Positions 1-6,370 are shown, counted from the first letter of the stretch. The stretch: DNA of 25,090 bases from JAGVYE01 sp964502785 (GCA_964502785.1 CAZCXW010000013.1:1-25090), one strand, 5' to 3'. Notes: generated by a model not told the origin, from the sequence alone. Numbers and translations: made by a program.

Positions 1-580
1 CATACCCAACTACAAAATGATTAGCGATGATAAAACCAATGTGATACGCAATATTTATGTTAGGGGATTGAAAAGTATATTTTCTTCGCCGTGGTTTTTC
101 CAATAAAGCCGCAACATGCACGCTCCTGGGTTTATTGCCCACGATTTTTTCTAACGTTGCGTTCATAAGACGACCGGTTTCAATAATATCTTCGACAACA
201 AGGACATCTCTTCCTTGAGCGAGAGAGAAATCAAAATGTGGGGGAAAATGAATCTCGCCTGTGGACTCCGTGCCGCTATAACTCTTAGCCGGAAGCAGGT
301 GGTTTTCATAGGTGAATCCTCTGGATCTACTGTTTCGGAGAGCGTCGCTGAAAACCTTAGCGCCATCCATCATCGTAATCATAAAAACTGGTTCGTCTTC
401 TGGGTATACATCTGAAAGATCTCGAGCCAAGGCATCGATCCTCTCTTTGGCTTCTTCTTCGGGGATAAGAATGCCTTTGAACGACTTTGCTAAGGAAAGT
501 GATAAGGAAGTGATTGTTGAAACGTCATACAATTCTCGTTGAGAAATATCTTTCGGCTGGTAACTCATTTTTTCAGACAT
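1..580 (-). CDS. Purine (hypoxanthine-type) phosphoribosyltransferase, 3' end outside window
   Basis: An open frame runs from ATG at 578-580 to the left edge of the window (193 codons, no stop). The product would join a purine base to PRPP in nucleotide salvage, in the cytoplasm. Visible motifs are FMITMMDGAKVF (the first hydrophobic strand and loop of the HPRT fold), the flexible-loop region with LPAKSYSGTESTG, and the PRPP-binding loop VLVVEDIIETGR, followed by a stretch typical of HPRT (VHVAALLEKPRRR). The missing C-terminus should hold the base-specificity residues, so hypoxanthine/guanine versus xanthine cannot be decided. A second in-frame ATG at 564-566 lies about 30 nt from a TATA-like TTATATTAT (592-600), matching the leaderless spacing of other genes here, so that start may be the real one. 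It is divergent from the gene at 704. Confidence 0.85.
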   Translation of the reverse strand, partial: MSEKMSYQPKDISQRELYDVSTITSLSLSLAKSFKGILIPEEEAKERIDALARDLSDVYPEDEPVFMITMMDGAKVFSDALRNSRSRGFTYENHLLPAKSYSGTESTGEIHFPPHFDFSLAQGRDVLVVEDIIETGRLMNATLEKIVGNKPRSVHVAALLEKPRRRKYTFQSPNINIAYHIGFIIANHFVVGY

Positions 581-670
581 TTAAATCATACTTATATTAT
601 TTTCGCTAGTAAAGAAAACATGTCCTATGATCCGAATATACTTAAACTATGCCACTTAACATAGGGCAAA

Positions 671-681
671 CATTTATATTT
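671..681 (+). promoter_or_regulatory. TATA box of the gene at 704
   Basis: CATTTATATTT is centred about 28 nt before the ATG at 704, which predicts transcription starting at or next to the start codon (leaderless). The sequence from here to the ATG is almost the same as that in front of the S16 protease gene at 2836. Confidence 0.6.
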
Positions 682-703
682 CTCTCTTATTTCTCTAGAA
701 CCT

Positions 704-1102
704 ATGTCTTGGTACCAAAAAGAGTGGTGGAAAAAGCTAGTTCATGCCAAAGAATCACGGTTGCACTTTGATAATTTAAAAGACATCGACGCCGTTCTGG
801 AATTTTTAGAGGATGTGAATGCCGACATAAAAGATTTGATGGTCCTTTTTAAAAAATTGGAAGAATTGGAAAAAGAACATAAAATAGGAAAAGAAGGAAT
901 TATTCAAATCAATCTAGAAACCCAGGCAGAAATATTAGATAAAATCCTGGAACGCTATGAATTTTTTGAGAATGATGTAGATATTAACGGTTTACGCGTC
1001 AAGCATATTGCTCACCAATTCTTGAATAATGCGCAGAACGCCGGTCTTAAAGATCTTGTCAAGGAGAAAAAACAAGACCAGCGCTGGTGGCTGTTATGGT
1101 GA
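704..1102 (+). CDS. Hypothetical helical protein, 132 aa
   Basis: I do not recognise the family. The protein starts with an aromatic/basic stretch (SWYQKEWWKKLVHAKESR) and is then almost entirely charged helix. It has heptad-like leucine spacing around residues 25-75 (e.g. LMVLFKKLEELEKEHK) and an amphipathic second helix (LDKILERYEFFEND), and ends in the aromatic tail QRWWLLW. No signal peptide or membrane span is visible, so it is likely cytosolic, with coiled-coil potential. It is a single gene with its own TATA box, divergent from the phosphoribosyltransferase and followed by a decayed gene fragment on the other strand. The start ATG fits the leaderless spacing. Function unknown. Confidence 0.7.
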   Translation: MSWYQKEWWKKLVHAKESRLHFDNLKDIDAVLEFLEDVNADIKDLMVLFKKLEELEKEHKIGKEGIIQINLETQAEILDKILERYEFFENDVDINGLRVKHIAHQFLNNAQNAGLKDLVKEKKQDQRWWLLW

Positions 1103-1351
1103 TTATGCGACTTTTATCTTCATTTCTTCTACACCTTCAATAGTGCCCGGCGTATGTACATAAAGAATGCTTAATTTGAAGGCTTCTGGAGAAGAAAGCT
1201 TTAAGGCAAATTTTGGTAAAGCATACACAAGGGCCGCTCCTCGAATACGCATATCTTTGTATGGTTTTTGAGCGGCAAAATCGCCTTGGCTTAAAGAAAT
1301 ATCCTAACGAACTTCTTCCTCTTGTAATGGATTTACATTATTGGTGATATG
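1103..1351 (-). pseudogene. Decayed C-terminal gene fragment interrupted by an in-frame TAG
   Basis: Read on the minus strand, a protein-like frame ends at TAA (1103-1105) and runs upstream for 66 codons (ending TPGTIEGVEEMKIKVA) to TAG at 1304-1306. It then continues in the same frame for 15 more plausible codons (HITNNVNPLQEEEVR) to a second TAG at 1352-1354. That second stop is created by the first bases of the 83-bp palindrome starting at 1351. There is no good start codon upstream, only one internal ATG. The residue mix looks like a normal soluble protein on both sides of the first TAG, so I read it as the 3' remnant of a gene that lost its 5' part at the palindrome. The family is not recognised. 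The alternative is chance open frame. Confidence 0.45.
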
Positions 1352-1433
1352 CTAAAAATGCGTGAAACCGCCTCACCTCGCCATAAATGGCGAGGTTTCA
1401 AAAGAGGCGGTTTCTCAACTACGCATTTTTAGC
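1351..1433. repeat. 83-bp three-tier palindrome
   Basis: Three nested arm pairs are perfect: GCTAAAAATGCGT (1351-1363) with 1421-1433; GAAACCGCCTC (1364-1374) with GAGGCGGTTTC (1404-1414); ACCTCGCCAT (1375-1384) with ATGGCGAGGT (1387-1396). The left half is continuous and the right half has spacers of 7 and 6 nt, so 34 bp of stem form with two one-sided bulges. It is far longer than an intrinsic terminator and resembles a REP/MITE-like palindromic element. It abuts a second palindrome at 1434-1490. Confidence 0.85.
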
Positions 1434-1490
1434 ATGCAAAAATTTCGCCCTAAAGGACGGGGTTTTAAACCCTGCGAAATTTTTCTGCAT
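1434..1490. repeat. Second palindrome, overlapping the 3' end of the JAB-like gene
   Basis: ATGCAAAAATTTCGC (1434-1448) pairs with GCGAAATTTTT-CT-GCAT (1474-1490), leaving a 2-nt bulge. The interior holds a smaller GGGTTTTAAACCC symmetry around 1460-1473. The right arm encodes the last residues (AEKFRRV) and the stop of the minus-strand gene, so on that strand it could also act as the 3' end hairpin. It sits directly against the 83-bp palindrome, forming a tandem palindromic array. Confidence 0.7.
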
Positions 1491-2013
1491 AACAGTCGAT
1501 TCCCCTAAACGTGCTCAGATTGGCAATTCCGAGCTGAGGATTAATATCTTTTAATGGAAGAGACCATTTCCAGCGTTGGTTTTTATCTGGTTCTGCAAGG
1601 ATTTGTTCTAATATTTTCTGTCTTTCTTGTAAATATTCTTGTCCTGCTTCGCTCTCGTTCAGTCTTGCGTTGCGATAATCACTTAATTCACTTGTTCTGG
1701 CTATCGTCCAACCACAATTGTAAGGGTGGATAGATTCTCCCAAAGGTTGAGGATGCGTATGTCCTTCGATGAAAATCTTCCCTTGCTGTTCAATTTCCTG
1801 TCGAAGTTTAAGAAATTCTTTGTTATGGCTTCCGAAGGTAGGAGTAGTATGTAATTTTTCACCCCTCTCGATAAATAGTGTATCTACATGCACATAATTA
1901 TTCTCCCTTTGTGGCTGAGCAACCAGAAGAAAACTAGATTCATACGGAGTTAATATGGCCAGCTCCAAGAGCCGTTGCAATTCATTTTTTGTGATAATAA
2001 ATTGGAAAGACAT
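1465..2013 (-). CDS. Divergent JAB/MPN (JAMM)-like protein
   Basis: The 182-residue product from ATG at 2011-2013 resembles the JAB/MPN isopeptidase fold. An N-terminal LTPYESSFLLVAQP corresponds to the segment carrying the JAMM glutamate (P-x-E-x-x-G-x-L). A strand precedes FIEGHTHPQPLGESIHP, which matches H-x-H-P-x(5)-S. The final JAMM aspartate (S-x-x-D) is replaced by proline, so zinc binding and proteolysis are doubtful unless a nearby Asp (ELSDYR) substitutes. The C-terminal 80 residues (long helix LQERQKILEQILAEP, then KWSLPLKDINPQLG) are not recognised. A GTG at 2035-2037 would add eight residues; I prefer the ATG. The 3' end runs into a palindrome and the 5' side lies against an inverted-repeat element. 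Assignment rests on motif reading only. Confidence 0.6.
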   Translation of the reverse strand: MSFQFIITKNELQRLLELAILTPYESSFLLVAQPQRENNYVHVDTLFIERGEKLHTTPTFGSHNKEFLKLRQEIEQQGKIFIEGHTHPQPLGESIHPYNCGWTIARTSELSDYRNARLNESEAGQEYLQERQKILEQILAEPDKNQRWKWSLPLKDINPQLGIANLSTFRGIDCYAEKFRRV

Positions 2014-2025
2014 AAGTGATAAAAT

Positions 2026-2208
2026 GACACTGTTCACTTATCGGCAGAGCAGGTGGCGGGCCGATTTTCTCAGCAAAAAATTCTTTGTGAATCTGACTGA
2101 ATATCGTCAGCTTATTCGAAGATTTTTTGATCTTAACTATTTGCGAGCAATGGCTTAGCTTCGAAAATACAATTTGGCCGAGCCACCTGCTCATAAGGTA
2201 ATAGTGTC
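2026..2208. repeat. About 180-bp inverted-repeat element in the 2013-2324 intergenic region
   Basis: Imperfect arms of about 40-50 nt face each other. The core GAGCAGGTGGC (2047-2057) is perfectly inverted at 2182-2192, with CTTAT (2037-2041)/ATAAG (2193-2197) and GACACT (2026-2031)/AGTGTC (2203-2208) outside it, GGCC-containing sequence inside it, and TTCGAAG (2115-2121)/CTTCGAA (2159-2165) further in. A small hairpin AAGAT/ATCTT lies in the centre. It could be a MITE-like element or a structured RNA. It fills most of the gap between divergent genes, and no convincing gene lies inside it. Confidence 0.65.
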
Positions 2209-2323
2209 GATAAAATAATGGTTTATATTAAATATTTAGTGGAAATTTCTTTGGAATTGACCAAAAAGTCCCACTTTCTTAAGTAAAATATTTAAGTCCT
2301 GTTGCATTTTAAAGATATTAACG

Positions 2324-2626
2324 ATGGAAACAGCTCATCCTCTTGCAGGAAATGGAATATTTTATATGCCGAATACACGGATGCCGGAAGTAGCTGCGTT
2401 GATCCAACGTGTTGCAGATGGCGGTAGATTGTACACTGCTTCCGCAATTGGACCGAAAGAAGGAACAATCGGTTACAAAACGTCAGGCATCTTCACTCCT
2501 AGTCCTGTATATGGCTCTCGTACGATGACAGAACAACCTCGTTATAGTCTTCCAACGCTAACTCCAGCCCCACAAACGATGTATATGAATTTAACAATGC
2601 CTTCCATGAATAGATTATATCGTTAA
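2324..2626 (+). CDS. Hypothetical protein, 100 aa, Pro/Met/Tyr-rich C-terminus
   Basis: I do not recognise this protein. It has a short N-terminal half with one amphipathic helix (MPEVAALIQRVADGG). The C-terminal half is low in predicted structure and rich in Pro, Thr, Met and Tyr (e.g. YSLPTLTPAPQTMYMNLTMP). There is no signal peptide or membrane span. AAATATTTAA at 2287-2296 is a possible TATA box about 32 nt before the ATG. The stop lies only 3 nt before the left arm of the inverted-repeat element at 2630, so gene and element may share a transcript. It could be a small structural or regulatory protein, or an over-called ORF. The codon use looks like its neighbours. Confidence 0.5.
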   Translation: METAHPLAGNGIFYMPNTRMPEVAALIQRVADGGRLYTASAIGPKEGTIGYKTSGIFTPSPVYGSRTMTEQPRYSLPTLTPAPQTMYMNLTMPSMNRLYR

Positions 2627-2629
2627 CGA

Positions 2630-2788
2630 GCTCTGTAGAAAATCTCGCTTCGCTGGGTAGCATCGAACTCGCTCTTTGGATGTGAATTTCGAGTGTGGCA
2701 CCTTCCCAGAGGAAGTATCCCTTCCACAATCACAGTATATTTTGATACTATCGCTCGTGTAAAAGATGCTACTACATTTTCTACAGAG
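2630..2788. repeat. 159-bp inverted-repeat element with internal hairpins
   Basis: GCTCTGTAGAAAAT (2630-2643) is perfectly inverted at 2775-2788. GTAGCATC (2657-2664) pairs with GATGCTAC (2764-2771), AGTATC (2714-2719) with GATACT (2744-2749), and GGAAG (2711-2715) with CTTCC (2721-2725). This gives a long stem with a branched interior. It lies between the stop at 2626 and the TATA box of the protease gene at 2803. A MITE-like insertion or an uncharacterised structured RNA would both fit. No target-site duplication is evident. No ORF inside is convincing. Confidence 0.7.
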
Positions 2789-2802
2789 CCGCCCATACAG
2801 CA

Positions 2803-2811
2803 ACATTTATA
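2803..2811 (+). promoter_or_regulatory. TATA box of the S16 protease gene
   Basis: CATTTATAT is centred about 28 nt before the ATG at 2836. The stretch to the start codon (pyrimidine-rich CTCTTATTCTCT) nearly repeats the one at 671-700, so the two genes may be controlled alike. Confidence 0.65.
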
Positions 2812-2835
2812 TTCCCTCTTATTCTCTCCTAAACA

Positions 2836-4668
2836 ATGAAAAAATACATATTATTTATTTGTCTCTTCGTAATTTTTGCTTCTCTTGTCTCTGCGCAAAA
2901 CGGCAAACAATACCATCTTAAACTTCTGGCCGTGCAGGAAGATGGCAAAGAATACCAAGGCAGCGACGCGGATTTGTATTTGGAATTAAAAGAAGGCTCC
3001 GGAAGAGTATTCTTAGAAACGTATCCTCTCACAAAATTTGACACGCAAATCTCCACACGCTTCGCCAAAGACATCGCCTGCAATCATTTCAAGCTTCATT
3101 GCGATCAATACGATTTCATTTATACGATCAAAGCAAAAACAAATATTATCGGCGGTCCATCTGCAGGAGCGGCGATTGCGGTGTTGACGACTATCGGCGT
3201 CTTGGATTTAAATTATGATCAAAATATGGCAATCACAGGTACAATAAATTCTGGAGGCATTATTGGCCCTGTCGGCGGAGTTAAAGCAAAGCTGGAAGCA
3301 GCTTCAAAAGCGGGAATGAAAAAAGTCCTCATCCCGCAGGGGACTTCCTTGCACCAGCCTTCTTCGCTGGAGGAAGGGAACCAGACCAATGCCCAAAACG
3401 CCACGCAAAATGTTAATCTGGTAGAATATGGAAAAAATAATTTAAGCCTTGATGTAATTGAAGTTTTGGACCTCGATGAAGTCATCTTGCAATTTACAGA
3501 CGTAGATCTTAATCATAAAAACATTACCCTTGAAAAAAATGAAGCATACCAAGAAATAATGAAGAAACTCCAGGATGAATTATGCTTAAGAACAATAAAA
3601 CTGGAAGAGCAAGTTTGGAAAGAAAAAATTATCTTTGACAATGAGACTCTCGCTTCCATTGAAAAAAAGAAACATCATGCGCAAAATGCGACCGAAGGAG
3701 GCGACTTTTATTCTGCCGCGAGCTTTTGCTTTGGCGCGAATATCGAATTAAGAACCAATCTTCTCAAACAGGAAAACACCAATAGAGCTGTAGTTACAAA
3801 AAATTTCATGGAAATAGAAAAAAAGATGCGGGCTCTAGAAAAAAAAGTAGATGCAGCAAAAATTGAAACTATTTCAGACTTACAGACTTATATGATCGTA
3901 AAAGAGAGGCTGGACGATGTTAAACAGCAATTGCAAAAATTTGAAGAGCAAAAGCGAGAAACACCGGTAGAGGAATGGTATAATTTGCTGGCGTATGCCG
4001 AAGAAAGATACCTTTCAGCGGTTTCCTGGATGCAGTTCTTTGATATGGCAGGAAAGAAATATGTTTTCAATGGCACTCAATTGCAGAAATCCTGCGAGCA
4101 AAAAATAACAGAGAGCGAAGAACGGCACCAATACGTAAGCCTTTTTATCGGAGCGGCGTTGATTAGCCACATTCAGGAAAAGATTGACGATGCAAAAGAA
4201 GCTTTAAACAATAATGAATTTGCTCTCTGCTTAATTACAGCCGCGCAGGCAAAAGCAGATGCGGATGCTATCCTTAGTTCATTAGGTGTTCCTGAAGAAG
4301 CATTGCCGGAATATGTCCAAAGCAAACAAAGAATCGTGGAAAGGATTATTGCGGAAAATAGCGCGGAAGGAACATTTCCCATCTTAGGCTATTCTTATTA
4401 TCAATACGCAAATTCGTTGCGCCAGGATTCGCCTTCCACGGCCTTGCTCTATTTAGAATATGCGCTGGAAATGAGCGATCTGGGCATTTATTTTCCGGAA
4501 GAAAAACAGTTTCTGGAAAAAATAGAAAGCATTAGAATAAAGAAAGAATGGGTCTACCTCGCAGGAGGAATTCTTCTTGGCGGGATAAGTATGTTTTTAA
4601 TTATGAAGCATCAGAAACCCCTTTATCCGCGGAGATCATCAAAAATAGAATGGGGAAAAAAATTCTGA
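2836..4668 (+). CDS. Membrane-anchored archaeal Lon-like (S16 family) serine protease
   Basis: This 610-aa protein is a secreted or membrane-anchored Lon-type protease without an ATPase domain (related to COG1750). Residues 1-20 are a signal peptide ending at Ala-Gln. The protease domain spans about 25-215, with the Ser nucleophile in GGPSAGAA (Ser109) and the catalytic Lys in GPVGGVKAK (Lys150), the S16 Ser-Lys dyad. Residues 220-560 are mainly charged helices with coiled-coil character (KKMRALEKKVDAAK, VKERLDDVKQQLQKFEEQK) and helical-hairpin repeats toward the end. One transmembrane helix lies at about 572-591, followed by a basic tail. The protease therefore faces outside and is tied to the membrane by its C-terminus. 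The ATG suits the TATA spacing. Substrates are unknown; a role in envelope protein turnover is inference. Confidence 0.9.
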   Translation: MKKYILFICLFVIFASLVSAQNGKQYHLKLLAVQEDGKEYQGSDADLYLELKEGSGRVFLETYPLTKFDTQISTRFAKDIACNHFKLHCDQYDFIYTIKAKTNIIGGPSAGAAIAVLTTIGVLDLNYDQNMAITGTINSGGIIGPVGGVKAKLEAASKAGMKKVLIPQGTSLHQPSSLEEGNQTNAQNATQNVNLVEYGKNNLSLDVIEVLDLDEVILQFTDVDLNHKNITLEKNEAYQEIMKKLQDELCLRTIKLEEQVWKEKIIFDNETLASIEKKKHHAQNATEGGDFYSAASFCFGANIELRTNLLKQENTNRAVVTKNFMEIEKKMRALEKKVDAAKIETISDLQTYMIVKERLDDVKQQLQKFEEQKRETPVEEWYNLLAYAEERYLSAVSWMQFFDMAGKKYVFNGTQLQKSCEQKITESEERHQYVSLFIGAALISHIQEKIDDAKEALNNNEFALCLITAAQAKADADAILSSLGVPEEALPEYVQSKQRIVERIIAENSAEGTFPILGYSYYQYANSLRQDSPSTALLYLEYALEMSDLGIYFPEEKQFLEKIESIRIKKEWVYLAGGILLGGISMFLIMKHQKPLYPRRSSKIEWGKKF

Positions 4669-4691
4669 TTATGGGTTAAATGAATTATAAA

Positions 4692-4723
4692 CCCCTGCCA
4701 ACCACCGAAGCAGCTGGCCGGGG
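4692..4723. other. GC-rich hairpin downstream of the protease gene
   Basis: CCCC-T-GCCA (4692-4700) pairs with TGGC-C-GGGG (4715-4723) around a 14-nt loop. It lies 23 nt after the protease stop and is followed by an A-rich run rather than T, so it is not a classical terminator on the plus strand. It might protect the 3' end of the mRNA. The palindrome ATGTTTAAACAT follows at 4740-4751. Confidence 0.4.
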
Positions 4724-4762
4724 AAAAAGAGGTGATAGATGTTTAAACATTAGAGACAGTGC

Positions 4763-4773
4763 CTTTATATAAA
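4763..4773 (+). promoter_or_regulatory. TATA box for the leader RNA at about 4797
   Basis: CTTTATATAAA is a near-ideal archaeal TATA box. The usual 25-30 nt spacing puts the transcription start at about 4795-4800, exactly where the base-paired leader begins and about 90 nt before the GTG at 4889. Confidence 0.6.
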
Positions 4774-4796
4774 GCTTTCGGTTGTTTTAGTATTTT

Positions 4797-4862
4797 AAAG
4801 TAGTAAACCTGTTTCTCGGGGTAGAGGAACATAGTTCTTGATTAATTTTCTCTTTACTACAG
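4797..4862 (+). ncRNA. Candidate structured leader or small RNA
   Basis: The segment is closed by GTAGTAAA (4800-4807) pairing with TTTACTAC (4853-4860). Inside it a 7-bp hairpin forms, GTTTCTC (4811-4817)/GAGGAAC (4824-4830), with loop GGGGTA, followed by a 22-nt single strand. The predicted transcription start from the TATA box at 4763 coincides with the closing stem. It may be the 5' UTR of the gene at 4889 or a separate small RNA. No known RNA family is recognised. Confidence 0.4.
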
Positions 4863-4888
4863 AAAAGAAGTAATCTTTAAATAAAACT

Positions 4889-5203
4889 GTGAAAATAAGT
4901 TCCGCTAAAGATGCAGTTTTAACCTTATTGCAGCAAGAACGTGATGTTAATCTTGAACTTTTAGAAAGATTGGAAACAATATTGGCTCGCGGAAATTATG
5001 ATAAGGCACTGCAGATTCTTGGTGAGCGTTTACAACACAAATTTTCTTTTGTAAAAGTAGTAGTTGATTACAACTTAAAAGCCACACAAGAACAAATCAA
5101 AGATTTTCATCCTTATTTGGCAGGCGAAAAAATATTTATCGAACGCTTCCATGAAGGAATGAAACAACGCTTTGAAGCAATGTATGGAAAGCATGCCAAG
5201 TGA
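4889..5203 (+). CDS. Hypothetical helical protein, 104 aa
   Basis: I do not recognise the family. The frame opens with GTG at 4889 (no ATG nearby) and encodes an all-helical, charged protein with three or four amphipathic helices (SSAKDAVLTLLQQERDVN, LELLERLETILARG, NYDKALQILGERLQHKF), then a more hydrophobic strand-like FVKVVVDYNL and a final helix. No signal peptide or membrane span is present. Unlike most genes here it appears to have a long, structured leader (4797-4888). A second TATA-like TTTAAATA at 4876-4883 is too close to the start to serve it. tRNA-Thr follows 41 nt downstream on the same strand. Function unknown. Confidence 0.65.
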   Translation: MKISSAKDAVLTLLQQERDVNLELLERLETILARGNYDKALQILGERLQHKFSFVKVVVDYNLKATQEQIKDFHPYLAGEKIFIERFHEGMKQRFEAMYGKHAK

Positions 5204-5210
5204 AACAAAG

Positions 5211-5220
5211 ATTTAAATAA
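5211..5220 (+). promoter_or_regulatory. TATA box of tRNA-Thr
   Basis: ATTTAAATAA lies about 25-34 nt before the first base of the mature tRNA, as expected for an archaeal tRNA promoter. Confidence 0.55.
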
Positions 5221-5244
5221 AGATTATTAATTTTTACTTCTTGT

Positions 5245-5316
5245 GCCCCTGTGGCTCAGTGGTGGAGCGTGTCCTTGGTAAGGACAAGGTCGCGAGTTCA
5301 ATTCTCGCCAGGGGCT
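5245..5316 (+). tRNA. tRNA-Thr(GGU)
   Basis: A complete 72-nt cloverleaf without an intron. The acceptor stem GCCCCTG/CAGGGGC pairs fully. The D stem is GCTC/GAGC, the anticodon stem TGTCC/GGACA with loop TTGGTAA (anticodon GGT at 5277-5279, reading ACC and ACU), the variable loop AGGTC, and the T arm GCGAG-TTCAATT-CTCGC. The discriminator base is T (U73), usual for archaeal tRNA-Thr. CCA is not encoded. Confidence 0.95.
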
Positions 5317-5396
5317 TGTTTTATTCATCTAACTTTTCTTAGTGAAGGAACCACTAATGTCTTAACTTTATTAAAATCCCCCCTATTTTCCAAATC

Positions 5397-5404
5397 TATT
5401 TATA
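5397..5404 (+). promoter_or_regulatory. TATA box of the NurA-domain gene
   Basis: TATTTATA is centred about 25 nt before the ATG at 5426, predicting a leaderless mRNA. Confidence 0.6.
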
Positions 5405-5425
5405 TCCCTATCTTCCTGCAAACCC

Positions 5426-6367
5426 ATGATCAAAGAAATCTCTAACCATATCAAATCTGTTCTTACCAATTTCTCAGAAGAAGATTCTCTCATCTTTAAC
5501 AATCTATTATACAACATCAACAAAGACTATTTCACTTCCATTTTTCCAGATAATGAATCAAAAACAATTGCTTTTATTGATGGCGGCCAAGCTGAGATTA
5601 TTTCAACAGGGAATTTTTCTTTAAGTTTTATTCGAGTTGCTGCCATTCTCTTCAAAGGAAAAGAAAAAATAAACACTTCCAAAAATGAATTTTATCTCTT
5701 TACAACATCGGTTTGGCAGGAAAATGAAATTTGGTTTGAAAGTAAGATCTTTTCATTGCAAGAAAAAGTTATCGATGAAAAAGATCTTTTTATCTCTTCT
5801 AATGATACATCACTCAAAAATGGCTTGGAGCGGGCTTCCATAAGCAAAATAGCTGATATGGCACGACGCTTTGCTGAACTGTCGCTTGCTAAACAAATGC
5901 AAGCTGATTTTATCTTATTGGATGGAACTCTAGAAAAAACATTTAATCACGAGGAAAGATATCTATCTCAATTACCCTTAAACGCCTCTTCACTGGCAAA
6001 AACATCTTCCCTCTTTACAACACAAGGAAATAGTCCCATTACTTTACTCAATAAAATGGGCTTCCATGGATGTTGGCAATATCTTGTAGATCGCAATGCC
6101 TTTTTTGTTAAACTTCATCCCAAAGCGCGCCACGTTTTTCGTTTAGAAGGCAATAAAGATATTTTGCCTTATTTATTAGAACAAAGTACAGACGCTTTAT
6201 TTCTTGGCTATCCTTACGGTTTAATCCTGGCTGATGCCCTAGCTCGCGTTAGTAATCAAGAGAAAAATTCATTGCAGATGAAATTTCTCCTACGCGAAGA
6301 TAATAAAGAAATCATGAACTATCTTCAAACTTTAAATGCGCATGAAATCTTAGATAATTTAGGATAG
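5426..6367 (+). CDS. NurA-domain protein (5'-3' nuclease fold)
   Basis: The 313-aa product carries the NurA pattern. The first catalytic Asp is in the strand TIAFIDGG (Asp52), the second in ADFILLDGTLE (Asp166), and the C-terminal segment GYPYGLILADALARVS (Asp270) matches the conserved end of the family, where further metal-binding residues sit. A conserved Arg-containing helix (ADMARRFAELSLAKQMQ) precedes the second Asp. NurA works with the HerA translocase to resect DNA ends, together with Mre11-Rad50. Those partner genes are not in this window, so a stand-alone location is notable but not unusual. The length fits family members. The start is set by the TATA box 25 nt upstream. The first motif reads IDGG rather than the commoner IDGS. 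It follows tRNA-Thr on the same strand. Confidence 0.8.
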   Translation: MIKEISNHIKSVLTNFSEEDSLIFNNLLYNINKDYFTSIFPDNESKTIAFIDGGQAEIISTGNFSLSFIRVAAILFKGKEKINTSKNEFYLFTTSVWQENEIWFESKIFSLQEKVIDEKDLFISSNDTSLKNGLERASISKIADMARRFAELSLAKQMQADFILLDGTLEKTFNHEERYLSQLPLNASSLAKTSSLFTTQGNSPITLLNKMGFHGCWQYLVDRNAFFVKLHPKARHVFRLEGNKDILPYLLEQSTDALFLGYPYGLILADALARVSNQEKNSLQMKFLLREDNKEIMNYLQTLNAHEILDNLG

Positions 6368-6370
6368 TCA

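Noticed and set aside
1304..1306. In-frame TAG read as pyrrolysine in the 1103-1351 frame
   Set aside because: No methylamine methyltransferase features and no start upstream. A second TAG follows at the palindrome, so decay is the simpler reading.
1955..2194. Overlapping ORFs on both strands inside the inverted-repeat element
   Set aside because: They arise from the repeat arms and overlap the JAB-like gene start; neither has a plausible protein composition or start signal.
4797..4865. H/ACA guide RNA (stem followed by AGA/ACA)
   Set aside because: The internal loop is very asymmetric (3 versus 22 nt) and no kink-turn or K-loop is seen, so it does not fit an archaeal H/ACA unit.
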